Notes: generated by a model not told the origin, from the sequence alone. DNA of 64,000 bases from Pseudomonadales bacterium (GCA_022072145.1 JAJVIG010000030.1:19623-83622); one strand, 5' to 3'; shown: positions 45,318 to 60,801, numbered from the stretch's first letter. Made by a program: numbers and translations.

Positions 45318-47702
45318 ATGTCGTTCATCGTGCATGCACGTCGTTCCCTGCTCGCCGGCTCCATCGCGCTGCTCGTTGCGTGCAGCAGCGGCGAGGCGCG
45401 CCAGGCGCAGTACCTCGAGCGAGCTCTCCAGCACTTCTCGGCCGGCAACTTCGACAAGGCGATGGTCGAGACGAAGAACGTGCTGCAGATCAACTCCAAC
45501 AACGTGGACGGGCGCTACCTGCTGGCGCAGCTGCACGAGCGCGAGCAGAACTGGCAGCAGATGTTCGCCAACCTGCAGCTGGTGGTGGATCTGGACGGCA
45601 AGCACATTCCCGCGCGCATCAAGCTCGGGCAGATGCTCTACGCGAACGCGATGTACGCCGAGGCGCTCGCGCAGGCCGATGCGGTGCTCGCGCTCGAGAC
45701 CGCCAACGCCGATGCGCACACGCTGCGCGGCAGCGTGCTGTTCCGCGAGGGCAAGCACGCGGAGGCCATCGAGGAAGCCTCGCTCGCGCTGCAGAACGAT
45801 CCCGACAACGTGGGCGCGATCTCGGTGTTCAGCGCGGTCTACGGCGAGAAGGACCCCGAGCGTGCGCTGGCGGTGATCGGCGACGGCATCACGCGGCAGA
45901 CGAAGAACGCCACGCTGAAGCTGCTGAAGATCGAGGTGCTGGAGCAGAACGAGCGCCATGACGAGGCGCTCGCGGTCTATCGCGAACTCGTCGACGAGTA
46001 CCCGGACAACCTGTTCTTCCGCTACCGCATGGTGCGCTACCTGGAGCAGCACGGCCGCACCGACGAGGCCGAGGCGGCGCTGCGCGAGATCGTCAACACC
46101 ACGCCCGACAACGTGGACCTGAAGCTCTGGCTGGCGCAGTTCCTCGCCAACAACCGCGATCCGCAGATCGCCGAGACCACGCTGAAGGGCTTCATCGGGA
46201 AGCAGCCGAAGCTCTACGAGCTGCGCTTCGCGCTCGGCACCCTGTACGCGGCCCAGCAGCAGTTCGAGCCGGCGATTGCGGTCTATCGCGAGATCGTCAC
46301 GCTCGACGGCAAGGGCGCCGACGCGCTGCTCGCGCGCAACCGGGTGGCCGAGATCTCGCTGGCGCGCAACGACCGCGCCACCGCACAGCAATTGCTCGAC
46401 GAGATCTTTGCGATCGAGCCCGAGAACAGCGAGGGCCTGATCACACGCGCGCGCATCGCGCTGCAGGTCCGTGACACCAAGACCGCCACGGCGGATCTGC
46501 GCACGGTGCTGCGCAACGAACCCGACAATGTGGTCGCGCTGCGGCTGCTGGCGAGCGCGCACGAGGCCGACGGTGCGCTCAACCTCGCGCTCGACAATTA
46601 CCGCCAGATCCTCGGGGTAGCGCCGGCCGACCGCGACGCGGCCTACAACGCTGCACGCCTCGCGCTGGCGCAGGGCGAGACCGGGAACGCCGAGCGCGCG
46701 CTGCTGGCGCTGGTGGAGCAGGATCCGGAGTACCTCGACGCGCAGCGCCTGCTGGCCGCCACGCTCAGCAAGGGCGGCAAGTGGGACGTGGCGCTCGGGC
46801 GCGTGCGGAAGCTCGTCGACGAGCCGCGCACACGGGTGCTGGGTCTGTATCTGCGCGGGCGCATCGCGTTCGATCGCGAGGACTTCGCGACCGCCGCAAC
46901 CTCGATGGAGGAAGCACTGGCCGCCGAGCCCGCGCTGATCGAGGCGCTCGGCTTCGCGGTGATGGCGCGCGAGCGTCTCGGCGAGCGTGACCAGGCGCTG
47001 GCCTACGTTCAGGCGCACGTGGCAGCGCACCCGGACCACGCGCACGCGCTGGATCTGCTCGGTGAGATGCAGCAGGCGCGCGGCAACAGCGTGGCGGCGC
47101 GTGAGGCGTGGACACGCGCATCGGGCGTGGCGCCCACGGCATCGGGACCGTACCTGCGGCTCGCCGGACTGGATTCGGCCGCGCGCGATTTCGACGGCGC
47201 CGAGGCGGTGCTGCGCCGCGGGCTCGAGCAGGCGCCGGAGAGCGAGGAACTGCAGGTGGCGCTCGGCAGCCTGCTGGTCGACCGGGGACAGGTGGAGCGC
47301 GCGATGGCGGCTTTCGAGACCGTACTCGAACGCCACCCGAACATGGCGATCGCGGCGAACAATCTGGCGGCGCTGATTGCCGATCATCGCAGTGACGAAG
47401 CGGAGCTGCGCCGCGCGCTGGCGCTGGTGGAGCCGCTCGAGTCCACGCAGCAGCCGGCGTTCCTCGACACCCTGGCGTGGGTCAATTACCGCCTCGGCAA
47501 CCACGCGCGCGCGGTGAACCTGTCCACGGCCGCGATCCAGTTCGGCGGCAAGGCGCCGGTGTTCCACTACCACCTCGGCATGGCCTACCACCGGCAGAAC
47601 CAGACCGAGCGCGCCCGCGAACACCTCGAACTCGCGCTGGCCGACCCCGCCGCCCGCTACCCCGGCCGCGACGAAGCCAGGGCGACCCTCGATACCCTGT
47701 AA
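45318..47702 (+). CDS. PEP-CTERM-system TPR-repeat lipoprotein (PrsT-like)
   Basis: 794 residues. Lipoprotein signal with lipobox LVAC at residues 19-22 (C22), then about 20 tetratricopeptide-type helical repeats to the C-terminus (e.g. ALQHFSAGNFDKAMVETKNV; NVDGRYLLAQLHEREQNWQQ). Length, lipobox and repeat content match the PrsT family (TIGR02917 type) that accompanies exosortase/EPS systems. Probably periplasmic and membrane-anchored, scaffolding EPS or CTERM-protein export. ATG 45318 is chosen because it starts the signal peptide; the open frame continues 59 codons upstream without coding character. Last gene of the accessory segment. Confidence 0.9.
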   Translation: MSFIVHARRSLLAGSIALLVACSSGEARQAQYLERALQHFSAGNFDKAMVETKNVLQINSNNVDGRYLLAQLHEREQNWQQMFANLQLVVDLDGKHIPARIKLGQMLYANAMYAEALAQADAVLALETANADAHTLRGSVLFREGKHAEAIEEASLALQNDPDNVGAISVFSAVYGEKDPERALAVIGDGITRQTKNATLKLLKIEVLEQNERHDEALAVYRELVDEYPDNLFFRYRMVRYLEQHGRTDEAEAALREIVNTTPDNVDLKLWLAQFLANNRDPQIAETTLKGFIGKQPKLYELRFALGTLYAAQQQFEPAIAVYREIVTLDGKGADALLARNRVAEISLARNDRATAQQLLDEIFAIEPENSEGLITRARIALQVRDTKTATADLRTVLRNEPDNVVALRLLASAHEADGALNLALDNYRQILGVAPADRDAAYNAARLALAQGETGNAERALLALVEQDPEYLDAQRLLAATLSKGGKWDVALGRVRKLVDEPRTRVLGLYLRGRIAFDREDFATAATSMEEALAAEPALIEALGFAVMARERLGERDQALAYVQAHVAAHPDHAHALDLLGEMQQARGNSVAAREAWTRASGVAPTASGPYLRLAGLDSAARDFDGAEAVLRRGLEQAPESEELQVALGSLLVDRGQVERAMAAFETVLERHPNMAIAANNLAALIADHRSDEAELRRALALVEPLESTQQPAFLDTLAWVNYRLGNHARAVNLSTAAIQFGGKAPVFHYHLGMAYHRQNQTERAREHLELALADPAARYPGRDEARATLDTL

Positions 47703-47711
47703 CCGCTCCCC

Positions 47712-47790
47712 GTTCGGCCTGCGGCCGAACAATCCCTTGTCCGGGCACAGCCCGGACCTACGCGAACACATGTCCGGGCACAACCCGGAC
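47712..47790. repeat. REP cluster at the right edge of the accessory segment
   Basis: A forward element lacking its GTAG head (from 47712, loop TGC) and two reverse elements (the second with CAACCCGGACC and no CTAC end). The remaining part of the 369-base gap (47791-48071) is the carA leader. Confidence 0.8.
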
Positions 47791-47840
47791 CGGGCGGTCG
47801 TAGCCCGCGGTCCGCGTGAGCATTCCCATCCCTTCGCGCT

Positions 47841-47873
47841 TTTTTTGGGGCGGGCATTCCCATAGAATGCCCC
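47841..47873 (+). promoter_or_regulatory. carA: Possible carA promoter overlapping a hairpin
   Basis: TTTTTT (47841-47846) and TAGAAT (47863-47868), 16 bases apart, could be -35 and -10 elements. TAGAAT lies in the right arm of an 8-bp inverted repeat GGGCATTC / GAATGCCC (47852-47872), which could be an operator. The resulting leader would be about 200 bases, long enough for regulation, but no attenuator is evident. Confidence 0.3.
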
Positions 47874-48071
47874 CTCAGATTTCCGTTGGCTTGGGCCGGG
47901 TTACCGCGAGCGAAAACGGCGTCTGAAGCGGACCAGCAGGGGGGCACTCACGGGTTGCCCTGCGCGCGTGTGCCAGGGTCCGCTGTCCCGGCGCCAGCGC
48001 TGCGTCCCCGGAAGCTGCCGGAGGACCGTTCCGGGCGGTCCCTGCCGCCACGTTCACACGAGGAGAAACCA

Positions 48072-49214
48072 TTGACTACCGAGCTCCATCGGCCGGCCGT
48101 TCTCGCCCTCGAAGATGGCAGCCTGTTCCGTGGTGTCTCGATCGGCGCGGCCGGCAGCAGCAGCGGCGAAGTGGTCTTCAATACGGCGATGACGGGCTAC
48201 CAGGAGATCCTGACCGACCCGTCCTACGCGCAGCAGATCGTCACGCTGACCTATCCGCACATCGGCAATACCGGCACCAACCGCGAGGACGAGGAGTCCA
48301 CCCGGGTGTGGGCCGCCGGCCTGATCATCCGTGACCTGCCGCTGCTGGCGAGTAACTTCCGTAACCAGCAGTCGTTGTCGGAGTACCTCGCGGAGCGCGG
48401 CGTGGTCGGCATCGCCGGCATCGACACGCGGCGCCTCACGCGCATCCTGCGCGAGAGAGGCGCACAGAGCGGCTGCCTGATGGCCGGCGAGGTCGACGAG
48501 GCCGTGGCCCTGGCCGCCGCGCGCGCCTTCCCCGGCCTGAAGGGCATGGACCTCGCGAAGGTAGTGAGCACGGACCGACCCTATGCGTGGAGCGAGGGAT
48601 CGTGGACGCTCGACGGCGGCCATCGGGCGGCGCCGCCGGCGCGTTTCCGGGTGGTGGCCTACGACTACGGCGTCAAGCGCAACATACTGCGCATGCTGGT
48701 CGACCGCGGCTGCGAACTGACCGTGGTGCCCGCGTGGACGCCGGCCGCCGAGGTGCTGGCGCAGCGCCCCGACGGGGTGTTCCTGTCCAACGGCCCCGGC
48801 GACCCCGAACCCTGCGACTATGCGATCCGCGCGATCCGGGAGATCCTCGCCACCGGCACGCCGGTGTTCGGCATCTGCCTGGGGCACCAGCTGCTCGCGC
48901 TGGCGAGCGGCGGGCGCACCGTGAAGATGAAGTTCGGCCACCACGGCGCGAACCACCCGGTGCAGGACCTCGACCGCGGCACGGTGATGATCACCAGCCA
49001 GAACCACGGCTTCGCGGCCGACGAGGCCACGCTGCCCCCGACGCTGCGCGCCACGCACCGCTCGCTGTTCGACGGTTCGCTGCAGGGCATCGAGCGCACG
49101 GACTGCCCCGCGTTCAGCTTCCAGGGGCACCCGGAAGCGAGCCCCGGGCCGCACGATGCGAGCGGGCTGTTCGATCGCTTCATCGATCTGATGCAGGCGC
49201 GCCGCGGCGCATGA
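48072..49214 (+). CDS. carA: Carbamoyl-phosphate synthase small (glutaminase) subunit
   Basis: 380 residues. Hydrolyses glutamine and channels ammonia to CarB for carbamoyl phosphate (pyrimidines and arginine). N-terminal CPSase domain ([28 protein letters not shown]), class I amidotransferase domain with nucleophile C269 in FGICLGHQ and the His/Glu pair in [13 protein letters not shown] 48072 after GAGGAGAAACCA is the start that gives normal length; the frame upstream is non-coding. carB follows 49 bases later. Confidence 0.97.
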   Translation: MTTELHRPAVLALEDGSLFRGVSIGAAGSSSGEVVFNTAMTGYQEILTDPSYAQQIVTLTYPHIGNTGTNREDEESTRVWAAGLIIRDLPLLASNFRNQQSLSEYLAERGVVGIAGIDTRRLTRILRERGAQSGCLMAGEVDEAVALAAARAFPGLKGMDLAKVVSTDRPYAWSEGSWTLDGGHRAAPPARFRVVAYDYGVKRNILRMLVDRGCELTVVPAWTPAAEVLAQRPDGVFLSNGPGDPEPCDYAIRAIREILATGTPVFGICLGHQLLALASGGRTVKMKFGHHGANHPVQDLDRGTVMITSQNHGFAADEATLPPTLRATHRSLFDGSLQGIERTDCPAFSFQGHPEASPGPHDASGLFDRFIDLMQARRGA

Positions 49215-49263
49215 ATTCGTGGCGCCACCGGGCGCCGTGTGTTGAACCGATCCGGTACCGAGC

Positions 49264-52481
<3,218 letters not shown>

Positions 52482-52482
<1 letters not shown>

Positions 52483-52961
52483 TGGTCACACGGGTTCCGA
52501 TGACGGTGCCGGGCGCCGAGCGGCTGCGCGAGGAGCTCGATCAGCTGAAGCGCGTGGAGCGCCCGCGCATCTCGAAGGCGATCGCCGAGGCGCGCGAGCA
52601 CGGTGACCTCAAGGAGAACGCCGAGTACCACGCCGCGCGCGAGCAGCAGGGTTTCGTCGAGGGGCGCATCAAGGACATCGAGTCGAAGCTCTCGGTGGCG
52701 CAGATCATCGACGTGAAGCAGCTGCCCGAGACCGGCAAGGTGATCTTCGGCGTGACCGTCGCGATCCTCAACCTCGAGACCGACGACACGCTGCGCTACC
52801 AGATCGTGGGCGAGGATGAGGCCGACGTGAAGGCCAACAAGATCTCGGTGACCTCGCCGCTGGCGCGCTCGTTGATCGGCAAGGAAGTCGGCGACGTCGT
52901 CGTGGCCCGCACCCCCGGCGGCGAGACCGAATACGAGATCGTCGGCGTCCACCACCTCTGA
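52482..52961 (+). CDS. greA: Transcription elongation factor GreA
   Basis: 159 residues. GreA enters the RNA polymerase secondary channel and stimulates cleavage of backtracked RNA. N-terminal coiled coil with the tip region [19 protein letters not shown]-terminal FKBP-like domain ([22 protein letters not shown] motif). ATG 52482 gives [18 protein letters not shown], the usual 5-6 residues before MTV; ATG 52500 is an alternative. One-base overlap with carB. Confidence 0.96.
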
Positions 52962-53029
52962 TCCGCGCCGCAGCCCGGGTCTGCGGTGCATTCACCACGC
53001 CGTTCGCCTGGCACGGTGGCCCTGCATCG

Positions 53030-53264
53030 TAGGTTCGGCCTGTGGCCGAACAATTCATGTCCGGGCACAGCCCGGACCTACGAGAGCATGTCCGGGCACA
53101 GCCCGGACCTACGCAAACGGTGTCGGGTCGTAACCCGGATGAGCGGACACCCCGTAGGTTCGGCCTGCGGCCGAACAAATGTCCGGGCACAGCCCGGACC
53201 TACGGAATCGTCCGGGCACAGCCCGGACCTACGGAATCGTCCGGGCACAGCCCGGACCTTGTAC
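53030..53264. repeat. Dense REP cluster between greA and yhbY
   Basis: At least seven elements in about 235 bases: forward copies at 53030 and 53156 (loops TGT and TGC) and reverse copies ending near 53080, 53112, 53202, 53233 and 53261, some sharing the spacer ACGGAATCG. Separates the convergent greA and yhbY genes; no gene in the 348-base gap. Confidence 0.9.
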
Positions 53265-53309
53265 GTTGGTGTTGGGTCGGAACCCGGAGTCCGCGCGGAT
53301 TCGGCGCGC

Positions 53310-53618
53310 TCAGATCCCCACCGGGACCTTCGTCAGACGCGGGTTGGGCTGCGGGTTGCGGCGGTAGACGAGCACGACCTTGCCGATTTCCTGCACGATG
53401 TCGGCGCGGAAATCGCTTGCGATGCGCTGCACCAGTTCGTGGCGCAGCTCGCGGTCGGCGACGGCGAGTTTCACCTTGATCAACTCGTGATCGTGCAGCG
53501 CGCGTTCCAGTTCGGCGCCCACGGCCTCGCTGAGTCCGTTGCCCGCGACCGTCACCACGGGGTGCAGCGCGTGGCCGATGCCACGCAGCTTCTTCCTGAA
53601 TTCCGTGTCGAGGGCCAT
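53310..53618 (-). CDS. yhbY: RNA-binding protein YhbY (CRM domain)
   Basis: 102 residues, a single CRM domain: [20 protein letters not shown], then [20 protein letters not shown], the GxxG-like loop region and [11 protein letters not shown]. Associates with pre-50S ribosomal subunits. ATG 53618 ([11 protein letters not shown]) gives the family length; the frame continues upstream to 53654 without support. Divergent from rlmE as in relatives. Confidence 0.93.
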   Translation of the reverse strand: MALDTEFRKKLRGIGHALHPVVTVAGNGLSEAVGAELERALHDHELIKVKLAVADRELRHELVQRIASDFRADIVQEIGKVVLVYRRNPQPNPRLTKVPVGI

Positions 53619-53820
53619 GGGGGCGCGTACCGGTGGGCTGGCTGGGGCGCGCATTGTAGCCCACGCGCGCGCAGATCCGGCCGCGGCGCGCCAGCGTAAT
53701 TTGTGCAGATGGCGGCCCCGGCCGCGCCCCGAAATGCTCCAATATGGGGTCAGAGACCATTTTTCGCGGTGGCGCGTCGCGCGCGCCGACGGTGGCGGAG
53801 CAGAGGACGGGGAGAATGCG

Positions 53821-54465
53821 GTGGCGAGGTCGAAGAGCAGCGGGCGCTGGCTGCGCGAGCACCATTCGGATCCCTACGTGCAGCGTTCGCGCGCCGAGGG
53901 CTATCGCTCGCGTGCGAGCTACAAGCTGCTCGAACTGCAGCGCAGCGACCGTCTGCTGCGCCCGGGCGATGTGGTGGTCGATCTCGGCGCGGCGCCAGGC
54001 GGCTGGACGCAGGTGGCGGTGGATGTGGTGGGTGCGCGCGGCCTGGTGCTGGCCTCGGACATCCTGCCGATGGACCCGATTCCCGGCGTGAGTTTCGTGC
54101 AGGGCGATTTCACCGAGGATGCGGTGTTCGAGCGCGTGCTCGAGGTGCTCGGCGAGCGGCGGGCCGACCTTGTAATGTCGGACATGGCCCCCAATATGAG
54201 CGGTATCCGCGACGTCGACCAGCCACGCTCCATGCTGCTCGCCGAACTGGCCCTCGATCTGGCGGGCAAGGTGTTGAAACCCGGAGGGAAATTCGTCTGC
54301 AAGGTGTTTCACGGGGAGGGGTTCGACGCGTTCCTGAAGTCGCTGCGCGCGGCGTTCACGAGTGTGTTGACCCGCAAACCCGATGCCTCGCGCGGCCGCT
54401 CCCGCGAGGTGTACGTGATCGCCAGCGGCTTCCGCGCGCAGGTTCGGCCTGTGGCCGAACAATGA
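53821..54465 (+). CDS. rlmE: 23S rRNA (uridine-2'-O-)-methyltransferase RlmE (FtsJ/RrmJ)
   Basis: 214 residues from GTG 53821 (GGGGA upstream), giving the standard (M)[10 protein letters not shown] start. Methylates U2552 in the A loop of 23S rRNA. Catalytic K35-D121-K161-E196 tetrad is present; SAM loop DLGAAPGGW. The last residues QVRPVAEQ are encoded by a hairpin repeat (54438-54461): where five other genes here use TAG in the repeat head as stop, this copy has CAG (54439-54441), so translation runs eight residues further to TGA. Without them the protein would end at the usual family position ([11 protein letters not shown]). Confidence 0.95.
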   Translation: MARSKSSGRWLREHHSDPYVQRSRAEGYRSRASYKLLELQRSDRLLRPGDVVVDLGAAPGGWTQVAVDVVGARGLVLASDILPMDPIPGVSFVQGDFTEDAVFERVLEVLGERRADLVMSDMAPNMSGIRDVDQPRSMLLAELALDLAGKVLKPGGKFVCKVFHGEGFDAFLKSLRAAFTSVLTRKPDASRGRSREVYVIASGFRAQVRPVAEQ

Positions 54466-54884
54466 CGAACAATGTCCGGTTGAAAACCGGACCTACGGGA
54501 ACATGTCCGGGCACAGCCCGGACCTACGGGCGAACGCGATGCCCGTACCGGCAAACGCGATGTCCGGATGGGCGAACGCGATGCCCGTACCGGCAAACGC
54601 GATGTCCGGATGGGCGAACGCGATGTCCGGACGGGCGAACGGGATGTCCGGATGGGCGAACGCGATGACCGGACGAACAACGTGTCCGGGCACAGCTTGG
54701 ACCTACGGGCAACGGGATTTCCGTACGGGTGAACGCGATGACCGTACGGGCGAACGGGATGTCCGGATGGGCGAACGGGATGTCCGGACGAACAACGTGT
54801 CCGGGCACAGCCCGGATCTACGGGCAACGGTGTCGGGCCGGAAGCGGGACGGGCGAAGGGCGTAGGTTCGGCCTGTGGCCGAAC
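54438..54884. repeat. REP and tandem-repeat cluster between rlmE and ftsH
   Basis: Begins with a forward element with head GCAG that overlaps the rlmE 3' end, then reverse elements near 54475 and 54506. From about 54530 to 54680 and 54716 to 54800 a degenerate 12/24-bp unit repeats (GCGAACGCGATGTCCGGATG, CCCGTACCGGCAAACGCGAT and variants), interrupted by a reverse element (54683-54708) and ended by another (about 54798-54822); a forward element follows at 54862-54884. No gene in the 522-base gap; the ftsH promoter is not evident. Confidence 0.85.
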
Positions 54885-54987
54885 GGGTTCGCGAAAATGG
54901 CCGGGCGCCGCCGGGCGGGAAGGGATGGTGTAGAGTGGCACAGGACTGTTCGCGCGCACCGGCGCGCGACCCAGTGAGGGCAGGACG

Positions 54988-56928
<1,941 letters not shown>

Positions 56929-57002
56929 TGCACAGTGCGCCTGCTTGCTCCGGCCCGGTCGGCGACCGGGTCGGGGCTATCGGCGGCGATCGCCGGGCCT
57001 AG

Positions 57003-57848
57003 ATGCTGCTGCGCTGCGGCTCCCGCGTGCTCGACCTGTCGCGCCCCTGCGTGATGGGCGTGCTGAACATCACCCCCGATTCCTTCTCCGACGGCGGAGA
57101 GCTGCTGGACGGTGCACGCCCGCGCATCGACCGCGTGCTGCGCCGTGCGCAGAAGATGCTCGCCGGCGGGGCGGCGATCCTCGACGTGGGCGGTGAGTCC
57201 ACGCGCCCCGGCGCCGCGCGCGTGGGCGAGCAGGAGGAGATCGACCGTGTCGCGCCCGTGGTCGAGGCGCTGGCGGCACGGTTCGACATGGTGGTCTCGG
57301 TCGACACCAGCACGCCGCGCCTGATGCGCGAGGCGGCGGCGCTGGGCGCCGGCATGATCAACGACGTGCGCGCGCTGGGGCGCCGTGGCGCGCTCGAGGC
57401 GGTGGTCGCGAGCGAGGTGGCGCTGTGCCTGATGCACATGCAGGGCGAGCCGGGCACGATGCAGGCCGAGCCGCGCTACGTCGATGTGTGCGCCGAGGTG
57501 CGCGACTTCCTGCTCGACCGCGCCGCCGCCTGCGAGCGCGCGGGAATCGCGAGCGAGCGCCTCGTGATCGACCCCGGCTTCGGTTTCGGCAAGACGCTGG
57601 CGCACAACCTCGCGCTGCTCGCGGACCTGCCCGTGCTCGCCGGCTGCGGATACCCGGTGCTGGTCGGCATGTCGCGCAAGTCGATGGTCGGTGCGATCAC
57701 CGGACGGACGGTGCGCGGGCGGCTGGCGGGCGGGCTGGCCTTGGCTACACTTGCGGCGCATGCCGGCGCACGGATCGTGCGCAGCCACGACGTCGCGGCC
57801 ACCTGCGATGCGCTGAAGGTGGTCGCGGCGGTCAACGAGGGAGCGTGA
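57003..57848 (+). CDS. folP: Dihydropteroate synthase
   Basis: 281 residues. Condenses p-aminobenzoate with 6-hydroxymethyl-dihydropterin pyrophosphate in folate synthesis. Signatures: [36 protein letters not shown] and the later DPGFGFGKT loop. 74 bases after ftsH and 4 bases before glmM. The short ftsH-folP gap contains CCGGCCCGGTCGGCGACCGG, a degenerate inverted repeat. Confidence 0.96.
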   Translation: MLLRCGSRVLDLSRPCVMGVLNITPDSFSDGGELLDGARPRIDRVLRRAQKMLAGGAAILDVGGESTRPGAARVGEQEEIDRVAPVVEALAARFDMVVSVDTSTPRLMREAAALGAGMINDVRALGRRGALEAVVASEVALCLMHMQGEPGTMQAEPRYVDVCAEVRDFLLDRAAACERAGIASERLVIDPGFGFGKTLAHNLALLADLPVLAGCGYPVLVGMSRKSMVGAITGRTVRGRLAGGLALATLAAHAGARIVRSHDVAATCDALKVVAAVNEGA

Positions 57849-57852
57849 AGCC

Positions 57853-59205
57853 ATGAGCAGGAGATTTTTCGGAACCGACGGCATTCGCGGCAAGGTGGGC
57901 GTCGAGCCGATCACGCCGGATTTCGTGCTGAAGCTCGGCTGGGCCGCGGGGCGCGTGCTGGCACGCCACGGTTCGGGCTCGCGCACCAGCAACCTGGTGC
58001 TGATCGGCAAGGACACACGGATCTCGGGCTACATGTTCGAGTCCGCGCTCGAGGCGGGGCTGGTCGCGGCCGGGCTCGACGTCTCGCTGCTCGGCCCGAT
58101 GCCCACGCCGGCCGTCGCGTACCTGACGCGCACCTTCCGCGCCGCTGCCGGCATCGTGATCAGCGCCTCGCACAACCCCTTCGACGACAACGGCATCAAG
58201 TTCTTCTCCTCGCGCGGCACCAAGCTGCCGGATGCGATCGAGCACGAGATCGAGGACGAGCTCGAGCGGCCGATGCAGACACGCGACTCGCGCGGGCTGG
58301 GCAAGGTAACGCGCCTGGGTGACGCCGCCGGCCGCTACATCGAGTACTGCAAGGGCACCTTCCCGGCCGATGCCACGCTCGACGGGCTGAAGCTGGTGGT
58401 CGACTGTGCGCACGGCGCGACCTACCATGTGGCGCCGGCGGTGTTCGAGGAGCTGGGTGCGAGCGTGGTGGCGCTCGGCGTGAGCCCGGACGGCTTCAAC
58501 ATCAACCGCGACGCCGGATCCACCTCGCCGCGGGCGCTCTCGGCCGCGGTGCTGGCGAATGGCGCCGACATGGGCATCGCGCTCGACGGTGACGGCGACC
58601 GCCTGATCTGCGTGGACCACACCGGCGCGGTCGTCGACGGCGACGAGCTGCTCTACATCATCGCCGCCGAGCAGCAGCGCGTGAGCGGGCAGTGCGCGGG
58701 AGTGGTCGGCACGCTGATGAGCAACCTCGGCATGGAAGTGGCGCTGCGCGAGCTGGGCATCCCGTTCGCGCGCGCGAAGGTCGGTGACCGCTACGTGCTG
58801 GAACTGATGGACGAGAAGGGCTGGCGCCTGGGTGGCGAGTCGTCCGGCCACATCATCTGCCGCGACGTCACGACCACCGGCGACGGCATCGTGTCGGCGC
58901 TGCGTGTGCTGGCCGCGATGAGCGCGCGCGGCGAGAGCCTGCATGCACTGCGCAGCCGGGTGACCAAGTTCCCGCAGACGATGATCAACGTGCGCATGGA
59001 GCGCCAGGCCGACCTCGCCGGCAACGGCGCGGTGGGCGCGGCGGTGCGCGCGGTCGAGGGTGAGCTCGGCGAGCGCGGCCGCGTGCTGCTGCGCGCCTCG
59101 GGTACCGAGCCGGTGATCCGCGTGATGGTCGAGGGCCGTGACGCGGCCGAGGTCGAACGCCACGCGCGCGCGCTGGCCGACGTGGTGCGCTCCGCTGCCG
59201 GCTGA
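57853..59205 (+). CDS. glmM: Phosphoglucosamine mutase
   Basis: 450 residues. Converts glucosamine-6-phosphate to glucosamine-1-phosphate for UDP-GlcNAc (peptidoglycan and LPS). Active-site serine S106 in [15 protein letters not shown], Mg-binding D245-G-D247-G-D249-R, C-terminal phosphate loop [12 protein letters not shown]. Follows folP by 4 bases as in most gammaproteobacteria. Confidence 0.97.
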   Translation: MSRRFFGTDGIRGKVGVEPITPDFVLKLGWAAGRVLARHGSGSRTSNLVLIGKDTRISGYMFESALEAGLVAAGLDVSLLGPMPTPAVAYLTRTFRAAAGIVISASHNPFDDNGIKFFSSRGTKLPDAIEHEIEDELERPMQTRDSRGLGKVTRLGDAAGRYIEYCKGTFPADATLDGLKLVVDCAHGATYHVAPAVFEELGASVVALGVSPDGFNINRDAGSTSPRALSAAVLANGADMGIALDGDGDRLICVDHTGAVVDGDELLYIIAAEQQRVSGQCAGVVGTLMSNLGMEVALRELGIPFARAKVGDRYVLELMDEKGWRLGGESSGHIICRDVTTTGDGIVSALRVLAAMSARGESLHALRSRVTKFPQTMINVRMERQADLAGNGAVGAAVRAVEGELGERGRVLLRASGTEPVIRVMVEGRDAAEVERHARALADVVRSAAG

Positions 59206-59293
59206 GAGCGGTACGGGGCCGCCGGTGACTTCGTTCCTTGTACCCCGGGGGGGATGTGGTTAACATCTGCGCCCGCTTTTGCAGGGGGATGCC

Positions 59294-60067
59294 GTGCGCA
59301 GGACGCTCGTAGCCGGCAACTGGAAGATGTTCGGGTCGCGCGCGCTGCTCGCCGAGGTGATCGGCGCGTTGCGCGACGTGGCCGGGGAAGCAAGCAAGGT
59401 GGCGGAAGTGGCGCTGTGTCCGCCGTTCCCGCTGCTGGCGCCGGCGGCGGAACTGCTGGCCGGCTCCGGGATCGGCCTTGGCGCGCAGAACCTGCATGCG
59501 GCGGCGCAAGGCGCACATACCGGCGAGGTGTCGGGCGCGATGCTGCGCGAGGCGGGTTGCCGCTACGTGATCGTGGGGCATTCGGAGCGCCGGCGCGATT
59601 GCGCCGAGAGCGACGCGCTGGTGGCGGAGAAGGCCGCGGCGGCACTGCGCGAGGGCTTGTGCCCGATCGTGTGCGTGGGCGAGGACGCCGGCGAGCGTGC
59701 CGCGGGGCGGCAGTTCGCGGTGGTGGAGCGCCAGCTCGCGGCGGTGGGCGAACGGCTCGGCGCCGAAGGGCTGGCAGCATGCGTGCTGGCCTACGAGCCG
59801 GTGTGGGCGATCGGCACCGGCCGCACGGCCACGCCGGCGCAGGCGCAGGAGATCCACGCGTTCCTGCGTGCACGCCTCGGCGAGCGGGACGCGACGATGG
59901 CCGCCGGGGTGCGCATCCTCTACGGCGGCAGTGTGAAGGCGGACAACGCGCGCGAGCTGTTCGCGCAACCCGATATCGACGGCGCGCTGGTTGGTGGCGC
60001 CTCGCTCTCGGGTCATGACTTTGCGGCCATATGCACGGCCGCGGAAGGGAAACGATGGAACAACTGA
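59294..60067 (+). CDS. tpiA: Triosephosphate isomerase
   Basis: 257 residues from GTG 59294 (CAGGGGGA upstream), giving VRRTLVAGNWKM. Interconverts dihydroxyacetone phosphate and glyceraldehyde-3-phosphate. Catalytic K11, H96 (VIVGHSERR) and E168 (AYEPVWAIGTG) are present, as is the phosphate loop YGGSVK. Ends inside the secG start region (13-base overlap). Confidence 0.97.
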   Translation: MRRTLVAGNWKMFGSRALLAEVIGALRDVAGEASKVAEVALCPPFPLLAPAAELLAGSGIGLGAQNLHAAAQGAHTGEVSGAMLREAGCRYVIVGHSERRRDCAESDALVAEKAAAALREGLCPIVCVGEDAGERAAGRQFAVVERQLAAVGERLGAEGLAACVLAYEPVWAIGTGRTATPAQAQEIHAFLRARLGERDATMAAGVRILYGGSVKADNARELFAQPDIDGALVGGASLSGHDFAAICTAAEGKRWNN

Positions 60068-60555
60068 TACTGGTGGTTTACGTGCTGCTGGCGGCCGCGA
60101 TGACCGGCCTGATCCTGCTGCAGCAGGGCCGTGGCGCCGACGCGGGCGCCTCGTTCGGCAGCGGCGCCTCGCAGACCGTGTTCGGCTCGGCGGGCAGCGG
60201 CAACGTGCTGACGCGTGCGACGGCGATCCTCGCGACGCTGTTCTTCATCGCCAGCGTCGGGCTGGCCGTGATGGCGCGCCACAAGGCCGAGGACGCGCGC
60301 GCGGCGCAGATTCCGGTGCCGGCGGTGACCGAGTCGCGCCAGGCACCGGCGTTGCCCGGTGATCTGCCGCAGGCGGCGCCCGGGGTGCCCGCAACCGATG
60401 TGCCCGCTGGCGGAGCAACGCCCGCCGGGGGCACCGACGTTCCGGCAGCACCGGCGGCGGATGTGGCCGCGCCGGTCGTGGATATGCCAGAGATTCCCGC
60501 GCAGGGGGCTGGTAATCCGCCGCCGCAGGATGTACCGTCCGCACCCGCACCGTAG
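60055..60555 (+). CDS. secG: Protein-export membrane protein SecG
   Basis: 166 residues. SecG core with two membrane helices (LILVVYVLLAAAMTGLILLQ and ATAILATLFFIASVGLAVMA) and the QQGRGADAGASFG loop; assists SecYE. The C-terminal about 80 residues are a Pro/Ala-rich tail, longer than in E. coli (110 residues in total). ATG 60055 after GGAAGGGAAACG overlaps tpiA. The stop TAG (60553-60555) lies in the GTAG head of a hairpin repeat. Confidence 0.94.
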   Translation: MEQLILVVYVLLAAAMTGLILLQQGRGADAGASFGSGASQTVFGSAGSGNVLTRATAILATLFFIASVGLAVMARHKAEDARAAQIPVPAVTESRQAPALPGDLPQAAPGVPATDVPAGGATPAGGTDVPAAPAADVAAPVVDMPEIPAQGAGNPPPQDVPSAPAP

Positions 60556-60625
60556 GTCCGGTCTGTGACCGGAATTCGTAGGTCCGGTTTGCAACCGGAC
60601 ATGTTCGGCCGCAGGCCGAACCTGC
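60552..60625. repeat. REP cluster after secG
   Basis: Three elements: forward 60552-60573 (arms CCGGTC/GACCGG), forward from 60579 (arms CCGGTT/AACCGG, loop TGC) and reverse 60602-60625 (loop GCA side, head CTGC). The CCGGTT/AACCGG pair is a compensated change not seen elsewhere in the window. Confidence 0.88.
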
Positions 60626-60716
60626 GGCGCCGGGCACGCACGACCCGATGGACGCGCGGTGTTACGGGCGCCGGGCACGGCCCGGACGGGTGATGAAAGG
60701 GAACGACAGGGTCAAG

Positions 60717-60801
60717 GCCCAAGTGGTGGAATTGGTAGACACGCTATCTTGAGGGGGTAGTGGCGCAAGCCGTGCCGGTTCAAGTCCGGCCTTGGGCACC
60801 A
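60717..60801 (+). tRNA. tRNA-Leu (anticodon GAG)
   Basis: 85 bases including an encoded CCA end. Acceptor arms GCCCAAG / CTTGGGC, D-arm GGTGGAATTGGTAGACAC, anticodon stem CTATC/GGTAG around TTGAGGG (anticodon GAG), a variable arm GTGGCGCAAGCCGTG typical of a class II tRNA, and T-loop GTTCAAGTC. Located between secG and the initiator tRNA as in Pseudomonas. Confidence 0.96.
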
